The notes: generated by a model not told the origin, from the letters alone. Positions 1 through 8,352 are shown, numbered from the stretch's first letter. The stretch is 64,000 nt of DNA from Arcticimaribacter sp965277835 (GCA_965277835.1 OZ255841.1:496001-560000); one strand, 5' to 3'. Made by a program: numbers and translations.

Positions 1-440
1 TATTACTTATAGTTTTTGTGTTTACTACATTGAGCGTGAGTTCTCAACAAACTGACCCTAAAGTAGTTTTAGAGACTTTTTTTGATGCATACCATAGTAG
101 AGATAGTATTCGCCTTAAACAACTATTTTCGGCAGATGCAGAAATGTATCGCGTAAGCAATAATCGTTCGGGTGAACCAACCCGAAAGTCAACAAATATT
201 TCTCGTTTTATTACAGCGGTGTCATCTCGACCACTTTCTCCTGTCTGGGAAGAACGTTTAGGGGAACCTAAAGTACACAAAGATCAAAATTTAGCTGTTA
301 TTTGGGTACCGTTTAAGTTTTATTTAGATGAAAAACTTCTGCTTTGTGGTGTTAATATGTTCACTTTATTTTGGAACGGTAATAGTTGGCTTATTACAGA
401 ATTGAGTGATACTAATTATAAAGATTGTAATAACAAATAA
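1..440 (+). CDS. Secreted NTF2/SnoaL-like protein, 5' end cut by window edge
   Basis: The reading frame is open to the left edge. The first visible codons (from base 3) encode a hydrophobic run LLIVFVFTTLSVSS followed by QQTDPK, which looks like the end of a signal peptide, so the true start lies before base 1 and the GTG at 18 is not the start. The mature part, about 130 residues, has the pattern of the NTF2/SnoaL-like cone fold: an N-terminal helix with FFDAYHSRD, then an aromatic-rich beta sheet with WVPFKFYLDEKLLLCG and WLITELSDT. Such domains bind small ligands or act as minor enzymes; no catalytic residues can be assigned. Export suggests a periplasmic role. The fold call is moderate and the function is unknown. 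Confidence 0.6.
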   Translation, partial: LLIVFVFTTLSVSSQQTDPKVVLETFFDAYHSRDSIRLKQLFSADAEMYRVSNNRSGEPTRKSTNISRFITAVSSRPLSPVWEERLGEPKVHKDQNLAVIWVPFKFYLDEKLLLCGVNMFTLFWNGNSWLITELSDTNYKDCNNK

Positions 441-518
441 AGTGTAAAGTAATATTTCACATAGAGCTTATTAATAGCTATAAAACAGTAAGTTATAAAA
501 AATGATTTTTCAAAAAGA

Positions 519-1034
519 ATGAAGCAAATAATTGCGTTTTCAGGGAGTAATAGTTCCAAATCTATTAATGGGCAATTGATAAATCATGCGGCTACGTTAC
601 ATAATAATATAGAAATTATTAGGCTTACTGATTATGAAATTCCTATCTATAGTTTTGATATTGAAGAAGAGGAAGGATTTCCAGAAGGGGTAAAGCAATT
701 GCAAGAAAAGTTACTAGAAGCAAATCAATTATTAATAGCAACCCCAGAGCATAATGGTAACCTAACGGCTTTTTTTAAAAATAGTTTAGATTGGTTATCG
801 CGGCGTGATAGAAAGTTTTTAGAAGGCAAAGAAGTTGTTATATTAAGCACTTCACCAGGGAAAGGTGGAGCATCTTCTGCTTCAAAAATTCTTGAAAATA
901 TATTACCTTATTTTGGGGCAACTATAAAGTCAACTTTGAGTATTGGCAATTTCCACAAGGTTTTTGAAAATGGTACATTGATTGACGAAGATATTAATAA
1001 TAAGTTACTAGAAGTACTAAACTCTTTTACATAA
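519..1034 (+). CDS. NADPH-dependent FMN reductase family flavoprotein
   Basis: A 171-residue cytosolic flavodoxin-like protein. The N-terminal loop GSNSSKSIN matches the phosphate-binding loop of the NADPH-dependent FMN reductase family (PF03358). The central TPEHNGNLTAFFKNSLDW matches the family's P-E-Y/H-N-G-(S/N) flavin-contact and dimer segment, and SPGKGGASSA fits the third flavin loop. Members reduce FMN, quinones or azo compounds with NAD(P)H. Length is normal for the family. It is directly followed by the DoxX-like gene with no spacer (stop at 1032-1034, next ATG at 1035), so the two are very likely co-translated. The physiological substrate cannot be read from the sequence. Confidence 0.88.
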   Translation: MKQIIAFSGSNSSKSINGQLINHAATLHNNIEIIRLTDYEIPIYSFDIEEEEGFPEGVKQLQEKLLEANQLLIATPEHNGNLTAFFKNSLDWLSRRDRKFLEGKEVVILSTSPGKGGASSASKILENILPYFGATIKSTLSIGNFHKVFENGTLIDEDINNKLLEVLNSFT

Positions 1035-1586
1035 ATGAAAAAATTTAAATGGCACATAGAATTAGCCTGTAGGCTGTATGTTTTTTTTATGCTGACTAGC
1101 TATGGTTTAGGTAAAATTATAGGTCAACAGTTTTATAGAAAAGGTGAACTACCCGAAGATGTCGCCGCTACAACTCTAGGTGAGGCAGGTAGTTTTGACT
1201 TAGCATGGACATTTATGGGGTATTCAAATACCTATATATGGTTTATAGGTACATTGCAAATAATAGGGAGTATATTGCTATTGTTTAACAGGACAAAGAT
1301 TTTTGGTATTGTTATTCTAATTCCCATTTTATCGAACATAATTGTTTTTGACGCTATTTTCTTTGATGATGGAAATTATGGAGCATTGGCAAGTGCCATA
1401 GTTTATTTTTCATTGCTATGCATTACGCTTTTTATTAATAAAGAGAATGTTATTAAATCTGTGAAGACGCTTTTATCCAGCTCTGTTGTTGTTTCTCACA
1501 AACTGAAATATTATGCTTTGGCAATTTTTATAGCATTGTTATTTTTTGTTCTCGATCAATTTTTGGTGAACCTGTTTGGGCATTGA
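1035..1586 (+). CDS. DoxX-like integral membrane protein
   Basis: A 183-residue protein with about four hydrophobic segments (near residues 10-30, 68-85, 88-108 and 117-135) plus a C-terminal segment at about 160-180. The sequence YGLGKIIGQQF near the first helix resembles the K-F/I pattern of DoxX/DoxD-type membrane proteins. DoxX proteins have been linked to quinone or thiol redox chemistry in membranes, which would suit pairing with the FMN reductase immediately upstream. The start codon abuts the preceding stop codon. No terminator is visible in the 43 bases before the convergent gene. The family assignment is by pattern only; a generic small membrane protein is the alternative. Confidence 0.55.
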   Translation: MKKFKWHIELACRLYVFFMLTSYGLGKIIGQQFYRKGELPEDVAATTLGEAGSFDLAWTFMGYSNTYIWFIGTLQIIGSILLLFNRTKIFGIVILIPILSNIIVFDAIFFDDGNYGALASAIVYFSLLCITLFINKENVIKSVKTLLSSSVVVSHKLKYYALAIFIALLFFVLDQFLVNLFGH

Positions 1587-1629
1587 ATATTATTGATAGC
1601 TTATTTGGGTTTTTGAGGGTTTGTTAGAA

Positions 1630-2472
1630 TTAGTTATCGTTAAATTCTATTTCGTAGATAAGTCTTAGTGAAGCATTGTAATTTCCACCAAAAAGTTCTT
1701 TATTAAAAGGGACTTGTACACCCGCACCGATATAAAAATCATCTAATTCGATACCTACCTGTGGAGCTATTAAAAAGCTATGGCCGTTTTTTAAAAACGC
1801 GCCAGTTAACTCTACACCTAAAACAACCTCATTTTCAAAAGTATAGAGAAGTCCTAAATTATAATTTAGGGCTATACCTTCTTCTGATTCATCATCGTCA
1901 TCATCGTCGTCATCGTCTGCTGTATTAGACTCACTACCTAAAGGAATATCTAAACTTATTCTTGGATGTAAACTAAGGTCAAAAGGGGTTTTATATATGT
2001 ATGTAAGAAAAGGCTCTAATTCAAATTCTCCTTCTCCAAAGCCTTTTTTTTCATTTCCTGTTGGGAAGAGGAATTCCACACCTCCTGCAAAACCATTCTT
2101 TTCATCAGCAAAAAAGGTATATTGAGTTTCAATTTCAAGGTCTCCAAAACCATTAGAAGTAGAGTCTCCAGATTTTGAGAATAAGAACACAGGTTCTATT
2201 TCTACCCCAAAGTTTTCAAACAATACATACTCAAATTCAAAACCCAATTGCGATAAACGCCTATTATTATTCATATCGAATATACCAGGGATAACATTAA
2301 TTTCTAGCACTCCTTTTTCGCCTCCAATGTCAGTTGACGTATCTACAAATAAAGGTTCTGCGAACTCTGTTTCTTCCTCTTCAGATTCTTGTTCTGTTTC
2401 TTCATTTGTTTGTGAATACGTTATAAAGCTATATAACAAAAAGGGTAGGATTAATGCAATTCTTATTTTCAT
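1630..2472 (-). CDS. Outer-membrane beta-barrel protein with acidic inserts
   Basis: A 280-residue precursor with a signal peptide (MKIRIALILPFLLYSFITYSQ). The mature N-terminus is highly acidic (EETEQESEEEETEF). The rest is alternating amphipathic strands such as GVLEINVIPG, FGVEIEPVFLFS and DLEIETQYTFF, ending SLRLIYEIEF, as expected of a small transporter or porin-like barrel. One extracellular or periplasmic loop carries nine consecutive aspartates (bases 1891-1917), followed by ESEEG. It lies 16 bases downstream of the haloperoxidase gene on the same strand, so it is probably co-transcribed and may provide a channel or surface partner. The acidic tracts suggest cation binding, which is inference. 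No named family is claimed. Confidence 0.7.
   Translation of the reverse strand: MKIRIALILPFLLYSFITYSQTNEETEQESEEEETEFAEPLFVDTSTDIGGEKGVLEINVIPGIFDMNNNRRLSQLGFEFEYVLFENFGVEIEPVFLFSKSGDSTSNGFGDLEIETQYTFFADEKNGFAGGVEFLFPTGNEKKGFGEGEFELEPFLTYIYKTPFDLSLHPRISLDIPLGSESNTADDDDDDDDDESEEGIALNYNLGLLYTFENEVVLGVELTGAFLKNGHSFLIAPQVGIELDDFYIGAGVQVPFNKELFGGNYNASLRLIYEIEFNDN
1891..1917 (-). repeat. Aspartate triplet repeat (GAC/GAT)9 inside the barrel gene
   Basis: Nine consecutive GAC or GAT codons read on the minus strand give a run of nine aspartates. The mix of the two codons means the tract is not a perfect microsatellite. A change in copy number would be in frame and would alter only loop acidity. Confidence 0.9.
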
Positions 2473-2488
2473 TCTTATTTTTATTTAT

Positions 2489-4342
2489 TTACCAGGATTT
2501 TTTACCTGCTTCGATTACTGTTTTATATCTTTTCAAGCCTTTTTTAATTGACCAAACCCGATATAGGCTTATATCTTTTAATTGACTTTCTTTAAAATTA
2601 GAGCCTAATTCTTTATTTATATAAATACTAAAAGACATAGGCTGATAAATTGTGTTTTCAAATAACATTGTAAACGTCATAGTTCCATTATCTGCTATAT
2701 GAGGTTTAATAATTTGCTTTGCTATTTTTTTATTATTTTCATCTTTTAGTAAAAAAGTTAATTTATTCTTGTCAGATGGAATAGCATTTTCTAATGTGAT
2801 ACTCCACTGGTACTTCCCTAAAGGTAAAGGGTCTGAAAGATTACTTTCCCATACTACTTTTTTCTTGTTTTGTGTTACATCTGAATTATATAGCCAGCGC
2901 CCTTGGTTTGTATAAATTAAATTAGAAAAGCTCGATGAAATAGGGGAGGCTTTCCCTTCTATAAATTCTATAACACGACTTACAGAAATATCAGCAACTT
3001 TTTTTCCCATTTCTAATCCATAAGTATTATCGTCTGTCCAGTGAATTCCTCCGTAAATTCGAGAAATACCGCTTGATTCTGCTGCTGCCCAATACGTTGG
3101 ATATGATAGTTTTATGGGTACTTCTAAGCGTCTATCTTCAACATATAAACGATTAACCTGTGTTTCAAATTCAAAAGTTGAATTACCCATTATTAATTTC
3201 ATTGTACGTGCCCAAGCAGCAGTAAACGCACTATGCCCCGAAATATAAGCAGGGAATGGGGGAGTGGGGATATAAGGTTTCCACTGGTTTGCAGCTATTG
3301 TATGTACTCCTGCAGGAATTATATTACTTTCATTAGAGTTATTGGTAGTTGCAGGTGTAGCGGAAGCAAAAGGCGTTTTAACTTTAGGGGGAGTCCAAAC
3401 AGTTATAGGTTTTTCACCCATTCTATTTATAACAGTTATAGGACGAATATAATCATACTTATATTTTGATTCCCAAACAGAAATACTCGTATCTAATAAA
3501 GAAAAAGAGAGTGCTGTAAACAAACGTATGTCTTCATCTAAGGTAAGCTTATTTTTATTAGACACATATTGTGTTAATCTGATTAAGTGAGGTAGAGGGC
3601 TATTTCCCCAAGGCACCCAATATTCAGCAATAGCTTTTTGCTTGTCCGTCAGTTCTCTACTTATTTTTAATACGTTTTCAATTTCTTTTTGAAATTCTGG
3701 ACTTCTAACATCCATAGGTACAGGAGGCATAATCATATTGCTAGAACTTAAAGCAAAAGGCATTACTTTTCCCCAATGCGGTGTTATAGGAATTTGAAAA
3801 TCTCCAAGAAATATTTCTGGTTGCCAAGAGTTAACAGCTGAGCCTAATTGATATCCCGAATAGTCGGCATAATTATTTAGCTGATTTGCACCATCATTAA
3901 TATTTACATCCAATATAATATTAGCTATTTTTCTTCCTAAAATAGCTGGCTTGCTATTAGAGTGAATTTTGTAACCTAAAGAATCGGTTAAATAATTATT
4001 AATTAGTCTTTTATGTGCAGGTGTTAAGGCTTGCAAAACTGTGTATGCGGCATGGCTAATAGCTTCTTCTTTGTTGTTAAGCGTAGGCTCTCCTCCGGTA
4101 TTTTTAAAAACTACGCCTGTATATATACCTATTGCATTTGCATCATAAGATGCCCAAGTATCGTATATACTTGCATTTAATAATGTGTTTATTCGCGTAG
4201 CAATAGTTGGTTCCATAGCCGAATAATTAAGCAATGGAAGTGAAAATTCAAGCCATCTGGTTACTATAGAATTAGCTTGTACAGTTTGAGAAATGATGAT
4301 TAAAAAAAATATGCTTAAATATTTCTTCACCCGAATATGCAT
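2489..4342 (-). CDS. Secreted vanadium-dependent haloperoxidase (PAP2 superfamily)
   Basis: A 617-residue precursor with a signal peptide (MHIRVKKYLSIFFLIIISQTVQA). All vanadate-site motifs are present: K-x6-R-P at Lys293 to Pro301, the SGH motif at Ser368-His370 (preceded by Ile instead of the usual Pro), and S-R-x5-H-x3-D at Ser427, Arg428, His434 and Asp438. His434 would be the covalent vanadate ligand and His370 the acid-base histidine. Family members oxidise halide with hydrogen peroxide to hypohalous acid and halogenate organics, here outside the cytoplasm. Residues from about 475 to 617 form an extra beta-rich C-terminal domain. Neighbours are a secreted unknown protein upstream and an outer-membrane barrel downstream. 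Halide preference, or a purely phosphatase role, cannot be decided from sequence. Confidence 0.9.
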   Translation of the reverse strand: MHIRVKKYLSIFFLIIISQTVQANSIVTRWLEFSLPLLNYSAMEPTIATRINTLLNASIYDTWASYDANAIGIYTGVVFKNTGGEPTLNNKEEAISHAAYTVLQALTPAHKRLINNYLTDSLGYKIHSNSKPAILGRKIANIILDVNINDGANQLNNYADYSGYQLGSAVNSWQPEIFLGDFQIPITPHWGKVMPFALSSSNMIMPPVPMDVRSPEFQKEIENVLKISRELTDKQKAIAEYWVPWGNSPLPHLIRLTQYVSNKNKLTLDEDIRLFTALSFSLLDTSISVWESKYKYDYIRPITVINRMGEKPITVWTPPKVKTPFASATPATTNNSNESNIIPAGVHTIAANQWKPYIPTPPFPAYISGHSAFTAAWARTMKLIMGNSTFEFETQVNRLYVEDRRLEVPIKLSYPTYWAAAESSGISRIYGGIHWTDDNTYGLEMGKKVADISVSRVIEFIEGKASPISSSFSNLIYTNQGRWLYNSDVTQNKKKVVWESNLSDPLPLGKYQWSITLENAIPSDKNKLTFLLKDENNKKIAKQIIKPHIADNGTMTFTMLFENTIYQPMSFSIYINKELGSNFKESQLKDISLYRVWSIKKGLKRYKTVIEAGKKSW

Positions 4343-4358
4343 ATAAAATTAATTCACT

Positions 4359-4393
4359 TTATACTGTCCAGTTTTTTAGGTTGAACAGTATAA
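4359..4393 (-). repeat. 9-bp inverted repeat between the secreted protein and haloperoxidase genes
   Basis: TTATACTGT at 4359-4367 pairs perfectly with ACAGTATAA at 4385-4393 across a 17-base loop. It sits 44 bases past the stop of the upstream gene and 17 bases before the haloperoxidase start. There is no U-tract, so it could be an operator, an attenuator hairpin or an mRNA-stabilising stem rather than a standard terminator. Confidence 0.5.
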
Positions 4394-4436
4394 GTAGTGA
4401 ATATAATTATTTGTAAATTTTAAGTAATAGTGTGTT

Positions 4437-5627
4437 TTATAAGAAGCGGAAGACAATAGGACAATTTACAATTAGTCCTGTTGAGCCAAAGACACCTCCG
4501 TTAAGCCCAGTAACATGCCCTTTTTCTACAAGCCCTAAAATTTGAAATTCTTCTGTAAGGCGAGAGCGGTAACCTGCATCAATTGACTTTTGAGTCCAAA
4601 CAACTGCGTTTATATCCCAAAGCGGGCTATAGTCTGTTGCTATAGTAGGAATTCCACCTAAAACATTTAAAGGGCTAACACCATCAGACAAAGCGCTATT
4701 TAGACCTTGACGTTGTGGTGTGCTTTTTCCTGTTTGTCCGTTAACTACAACGAATATACGTTCTACAGGACTAAGGAAGCTATCGTCGCCACCAACTTGT
4801 AAGTCTACTAATCCAGGTGCATAAGTAGCACCTTCAGCAGTTGCAGGTAATGGATTATTTGCTTCTGTTGAAATGTAAAATACAGGTCTTCCAAAACTAA
4901 ATCCAGAGGTTAATGCCATAGTTACAAGACCTTCTTCTGGGCAAATAGAAACTACTTTGTCGTGAACCAAATCATAGTTTGGATCGCCTTCACAAAATCC
5001 ACTTAGTTGGCTTTCTGAAACATCAAACGCAACAATAGGTGCGTTGTATATTTTGTTATCTGCGTTTATGATGCGAACTAAAGGAGAATAATTTTCGTCA
5101 CCTATAGAACCTGGTTGAAATGATTTTGGTGGGAAAAAATTAGGAGCATCACCAGGAGTAGCTCCACGTTTAGGAGAAAAATCGACAGTCCCTTGGTCAA
5201 AGGTAAGTGTGAATTTTTTTCCAAAAGTAGCCGTTCTTACTGCTTTGCCCACATCTGTATAAGATAATTTTGGAGAATAGTTTATGCCTAAGGCTTGGGC
5301 ATTACCTTGATCATTTGTATCAGTAATGATATACCATACTGTTTTTCCATCTTTCATTTTTCCTTTATATAAAGGAAGCGTAATAGTTCCTGCATCTAAA
5401 TCTAGAGTTCCAGATTTAAGAAGTTGGTAAGGCCCTATTAATTCTTTTTGAACTTGCGAAGGTGCAGGACCAAAATATGTTAATGGAATGTCTGCTCCAA
5501 TGGAAGGGGGTGCAGGTTCTACATCATCGTCGCCTCTTTCTTGAGCGTTGATGTTTATAGCTAGAAAAAAAACCGCCAAGAATATTGAAACTTGATAAAG
5601 GTACTGAGTTTGTTTTTTTAAAATCAT
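4437..5627 (-). CDS. Secreted protein of unknown function upstream of the haloperoxidase
   Basis: A 396-residue precursor with an N-terminal signal peptide ending near ININAQ, followed by an acidic and proline-rich linker (ERGDDDVEPAPPS). The mature protein looks globular and beta-rich, with conserved-looking segments LPLYKGKMKDGKTVWYIITD, NYSPLVRIINADNKIYNAP, TDYSPLWDINAVVWTQKSID and a C-terminus NCPIVFRFL. Three cysteines could form disulphides. I do not recognise a named family and assign no function. Repeated YSPL/W segments followed by aromatic residues hint at an internal duplication. It is the first gene of the minus-strand exported module with the haloperoxidase (94-base gap) and diverges from the DUF2911 gene. 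Confidence 0.75.
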   Translation of the reverse strand: MILKKQTQYLYQVSIFLAVFFLAININAQERGDDDVEPAPPSIGADIPLTYFGPAPSQVQKELIGPYQLLKSGTLDLDAGTITLPLYKGKMKDGKTVWYIITDTNDQGNAQALGINYSPKLSYTDVGKAVRTATFGKKFTLTFDQGTVDFSPKRGATPGDAPNFFPPKSFQPGSIGDENYSPLVRIINADNKIYNAPIVAFDVSESQLSGFCEGDPNYDLVHDKVVSICPEEGLVTMALTSGFSFGRPVFYISTEANNPLPATAEGATYAPGLVDLQVGGDDSFLSPVERIFVVVNGQTGKSTPQRQGLNSALSDGVSPLNVLGGIPTIATDYSPLWDINAVVWTQKSIDAGYRSRLTEEFQILGLVEKGHVTGLNGGVFGSTGLIVNCPIVFRFL

Positions 5628-5717
5628 TTGTTTAAACTTTTTGGGTTAATAATAGGTTAAAAGTACAATATACATAATAAAGATAAAAATAATTTATTAT
5701 TATTCTAAAGTTATAGT

Positions 5718-5741
5718 ATTAATATTATAATTAATATTATG
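5718..5741. repeat. Tandem 12-bp palindromic repeat in a divergent intergenic region
   Basis: ATTAATATTATA at 5718-5729 is followed directly by ATTAATATTATG at 5730-5741. Each copy contains the palindrome TAATATTA. It lies between divergently transcribed genes starting at 5627 and 5830. It could be a regulator site, or simply AT-rich sequence. Confidence 0.45.
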
Positions 5742-5793
5742 TAAAATAGCATTAAAAGAAATTAAACTAACTCTTTCCATTCCAATATTTTAT

Positions 5794-5801
5794 TACCTTT
5801 G
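5794..5801 (+). promoter_or_regulatory. Bacteroidota -7 promoter element for the DUF2911 gene
   Basis: TACCTTTG matches the TAnnTTTG consensus of Bacteroidota primary sigma factor promoters and lies 28 bases before the ATG at 5830. No clear -33 TTG is present at the usual spacing. Confidence 0.5.
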
Positions 5802-5829
5802 GGTATACTAACTAAAAAACGATTTTTTT

Positions 5830-6378
5830 ATGAAAAAAATATTAAAACGTATTGGTCTCGCAATTCTTGCGATTATCATTTTAATAATATCTTATGGAAT
5901 ATATGGCACGTTCATAAATCCAATAAGTCCTCGAGATACAGTTAAATATGAAAAAGATGGTTTGACACTTATAGTAGATTATAGTCGCCCATATAAGAAA
6001 GAACGTTTAATATTCGGTCCTAAAGAAGACGATGCACTAGTACCTTATGGTATATATTGGAGGCTTGGAGCAAATTATTCGACAACCTTTGAAACTAATA
6101 AAGCAATAAACTTTGCCGGACTACCTTTACCAGCAGGGAAATATAAGCTATATGCTGTTCCAAATAGCGATCATTGGGTAGTTAGCCTTAATTCCGAACA
6201 TGATACTTTTGGTTTCTCGGAACCCAACTATGAAAAAGATATTATAAGTGTTAATATTGCTACAGCTAAACTAATGAACCCTATTGAACAGTTTACTATT
6301 GATTTTGTAGGCGGTATTCATGCTTTATCTTTGCGTTTCCGTTGGGATACCACTGCGGTTTCTATACCCATTGACTAA
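5830..6378 (+). CDS. DUF2911-family membrane-anchored protein
   Basis: A 182-residue protein with an N-terminal transmembrane anchor (about residues 8-27, IGLAILAIIILIISYGIYG) and an extracytoplasmic domain. The segment YGIYWRLGANYSTTFETNKA, then FAGLPLPAGKYKLYAVPN and HWVVSLNSE, matches DUF2911, a Bacteroidota-enriched beta-sandwich domain of unknown function. Most family members have cleavable signal peptides; here the anchor looks uncleaved. It overlaps the following amidohydrolase gene by one base (TAATG at 6376-6380), implying translational coupling. The biochemical role is unknown. Confidence 0.85.
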   Translation: MKKILKRIGLAILAIIILIISYGIYGTFINPISPRDTVKYEKDGLTLIVDYSRPYKKERLIFGPKEDDALVPYGIYWRLGANYSTTFETNKAINFAGLPLPAGKYKLYAVPNSDHWVVSLNSEHDTFGFSEPNYEKDIISVNIATAKLMNPIEQFTIDFVGGIHALSLRFRWDTTAVSIPID

Positions 6379-7499
6379 TGCTTTTTTCTTTTAAGAATTT
6401 AATAAAATCTATTCTTTTTGTACTGATTTTTGGGGGTATTACTTACTATATAATTGATAAAATTCAATACAAGAATAAATTAATGGATGTAGAAGTATAT
6501 ACTCCTATTTCTACTTTGGTTATTCCCTCGCATGAGGTTAAACGTGCCAAATACCCTTTTGTGGATATCCATAATCATCAGTTTGATATGCCTGTTAAGG
6601 ATTTATCTAAACTAGTAGATGAAATGGATAGTATTAATATGGGCTTTATGGTTAATCTTAGTGGTTTTAGAGGGCTTTATCTCAAAGAATCTCTGAAGAA
6701 TGTAAAAGAGAACGCCCCTACCCGCTTTGGTTTGTTTGTAAATATAGATTTTGAGAAAATTGATGATGACGATTTTGCAAGTAATAATATAGCCTTATTA
6801 AAAGAAGCAAAAGAAAACGGGGCTATTGGACTTAAAGTATATAAGTCATTGGGATTAAACGACACCGACTCCTCTGGAAACCGAATTACTATAAATGACC
6901 CTCGCTTAGATCCTATATGGAATTTTTGTGGAAAGATTGGTTTTCCGATATTGATTCACTCTGCTGAGCCTGCTTCTTTTTGGAAACCTAAAGATAAATA
7001 TAATGAGCGCTGGCTTGAGTTGAAGCAAAAACCTGGGAGATACAGAGATCCTTCTAAAGTCCCGTCTTTTGAATCTATACTAGCCGAACAACACGATATT
7101 TTTAGGAAACATCCTAACACAACTTTTATTAATGCACACTTAGGATGGATGGGAAATGATTTAGACAGGCTTTCTGCACACTTAGACCGTTACCCAAATG
7201 TTATGACCGAAATCGGTGCAGTATTAGCTGAATTAGGGAGACAACCTAAAAGAGCACGACAGTTTATGATTGAATATCAAGATCGTGTATTATTTGGTAA
7301 AGACTCTTATAAGGTTTCTGAATATTATGTTTATTTTAGAGTATTAGAAACCGACGATGAATATTTTGATTATTACAGAAAACGCCACGCACATTGGAAA
7401 ATGTATGGAATGGCACTACCCGACTCTGTACTTCAAAAACTATATTATAAAAATGCGTTACGTATTTTACCTTCAATTAACCCAAATTTATTCCCTTAA
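6378..7499 (+). CDS. Amidohydrolase-family (amidohydro_2-like) TIM-barrel metal hydrolase
   Basis: A 373-residue protein with an N-terminal membrane anchor (about residues 8-27). The catalytic domain begins near residue 60 with VDIHNHQFD, giving the H-x-H metal ligands at strand 1. It continues with GLKVYKS (strand 4 lysine region), ILIHSAEPASFW, INAHLGWMGND (metal histidine) and VLFGKDSY (terminal aspartate). This order fits the amidohydrolase 2 family (PF04909), which includes decarboxylases and lactonases. The anchor implies a periplasmic catalytic domain, which is unusual for decarboxylase members. The gene is coupled to the DUF2911 gene by a one-base overlap and followed two bases later by the YbjQ gene. 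The substrate is unknown. Confidence 0.85.
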   Translation: MLFSFKNLIKSILFVLIFGGITYYIIDKIQYKNKLMDVEVYTPISTLVIPSHEVKRAKYPFVDIHNHQFDMPVKDLSKLVDEMDSINMGFMVNLSGFRGLYLKESLKNVKENAPTRFGLFVNIDFEKIDDDDFASNNIALLKEAKENGAIGLKVYKSLGLNDTDSSGNRITINDPRLDPIWNFCGKIGFPILIHSAEPASFWKPKDKYNERWLELKQKPGRYRDPSKVPSFESILAEQHDIFRKHPNTTFINAHLGWMGNDLDRLSAHLDRYPNVMTEIGAVLAELGRQPKRARQFMIEYQDRVLFGKDSYKVSEYYVYFRVLETDDEYFDYYRKRHAHWKMYGMALPDSVLQKLYYKNALRILPSINPNLFP

Positions 7500-7501
7500 A
7501 T

Positions 7502-7816
7502 ATGATTTTAGTTAACACCCCAAATATTATTGGAAAAGAAATAATAGAAACCCACGGAATTGCACGTGGAAGTACAGTACGAGCAAGAAATGTAGGTCGA
7601 GATATTTTTGCAGGACTTAGAAATATTGTTGGCGGGGAAATAGATGAGTACACCAAGTTATTGTCAGAGTCTCGCGAACAAGCAATGCAACGCTTAATCG
7701 AAGATGCAAAAGGTATGGGTGCCAATGCTATTGTAAACATTCGTTTTACAACTAGTATGGTTATGCAAGGTTGCTCCGAAATACTAGCATATGGTACAGC
7801 AGTAACAGTGAAGTAA
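7502..7816 (+). CDS. YbjQ/UPF0145 family protein
   Basis: A 104-residue cytosolic protein. ILVNTPNIIGKEIIETHGIA at the start, the central VGRDIFAGLRNIVGGE and the C-terminal GANAIVNIRFTTS followed by EILAYGTAVTV match the YbjQ (PF01906, putative heavy-metal-binding) family along their full length. The family forms small oligomeric alpha/beta barrels of unknown cellular role; metal binding is a historical label without strong proof. It follows the amidohydrolase stop by two bases and is probably the last gene of that operon, since the next gene is convergent. Confidence 0.92.
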   Translation: MILVNTPNIIGKEIIETHGIARGSTVRARNVGRDIFAGLRNIVGGEIDEYTKLLSESREQAMQRLIEDAKGMGANAIVNIRFTTSMVMQGCSEILAYGTAVTVK

Positions 7817-7827
7817 ATTATTTTTTA

Positions 7828-8352
7828 TCACACACGCTCACAATACACAATATAATAGCGTGGATAAAAATAACGCAAAAATGGTCTTATACCTATTTTA
7901 TTAATGTCAGGTGAAGTCCATAATTCAAAATCTTTAATTTCCCATCCTGTTTTCTTAAGAAGAAAATCAAATTGCTTTTTTTCAAATTCATGGTAATGCT
8001 TGTCCCAGTCATCGGCTTCATTCCAATACGCTTTGGCAAACCATAATTTTAAAGGAACTGAGGCAATTAATTTGTTTGTTTTTAATTCTTTTAAAATATT
8101 AAAAGGTGCTAGTAAATGTTCAAAAACTTCAAAAGAAGTTACACAATCACACTTGGTTTGAGCGATAGTATTAAAATTTATATCTAAATCCTCTCCTTCT
8201 GTATTTTGAACTTCAAAGCCAGCTTCTTTTAAGAAAGGCGTAAATGGGTTTTCTGTTCCTAAATCGAGTATTTTGGAGTTCTTTTGGATGTGTTTCTCTA
8301 CAAAAGAAAGCGTTTTATTATAGCGCCTTTTGTGTGTTCTCGAAATATTCAT
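7828..8352 (-). CDS. SAM-dependent class I methyltransferase
   Basis: A 174-residue protein. Motif I is NSKILDLGTENPF, which keeps the acidic LDLG core but has TEN where the second glycine is usual. Motif II acidic residue lies in QNTEGEDLDINF, and CDCVTSFEVFEHL followed by ASVPLKLWF is typical of the methyltransferase 11/23 group that acts on small molecules or lipids. The C-terminus is aromatic and basic (RPFLRYFYPRYYIVYCERV). It overlaps the DinB-like gene by one base (TAATG), so the two are coupled. The methyl acceptor is not evident. Confidence 0.8.
   Translation of the reverse strand: MNISRTHKRRYNKTLSFVEKHIQKNSKILDLGTENPFTPFLKEAGFEVQNTEGEDLDINFNTIAQTKCDCVTSFEVFEHLLAPFNILKELKTNKLIASVPLKLWFAKAYWNEADDWDKHYHEFEKKQFDFLLKKTGWEIKDFELWTSPDINKIGIRPFLRYFYPRYYIVYCERV

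Noticed and set aside
1891..1917. Microsatellite-driven phase variation
   Set aside because: The repeat unit is three bases, so length changes stay in frame and would not switch the gene off.
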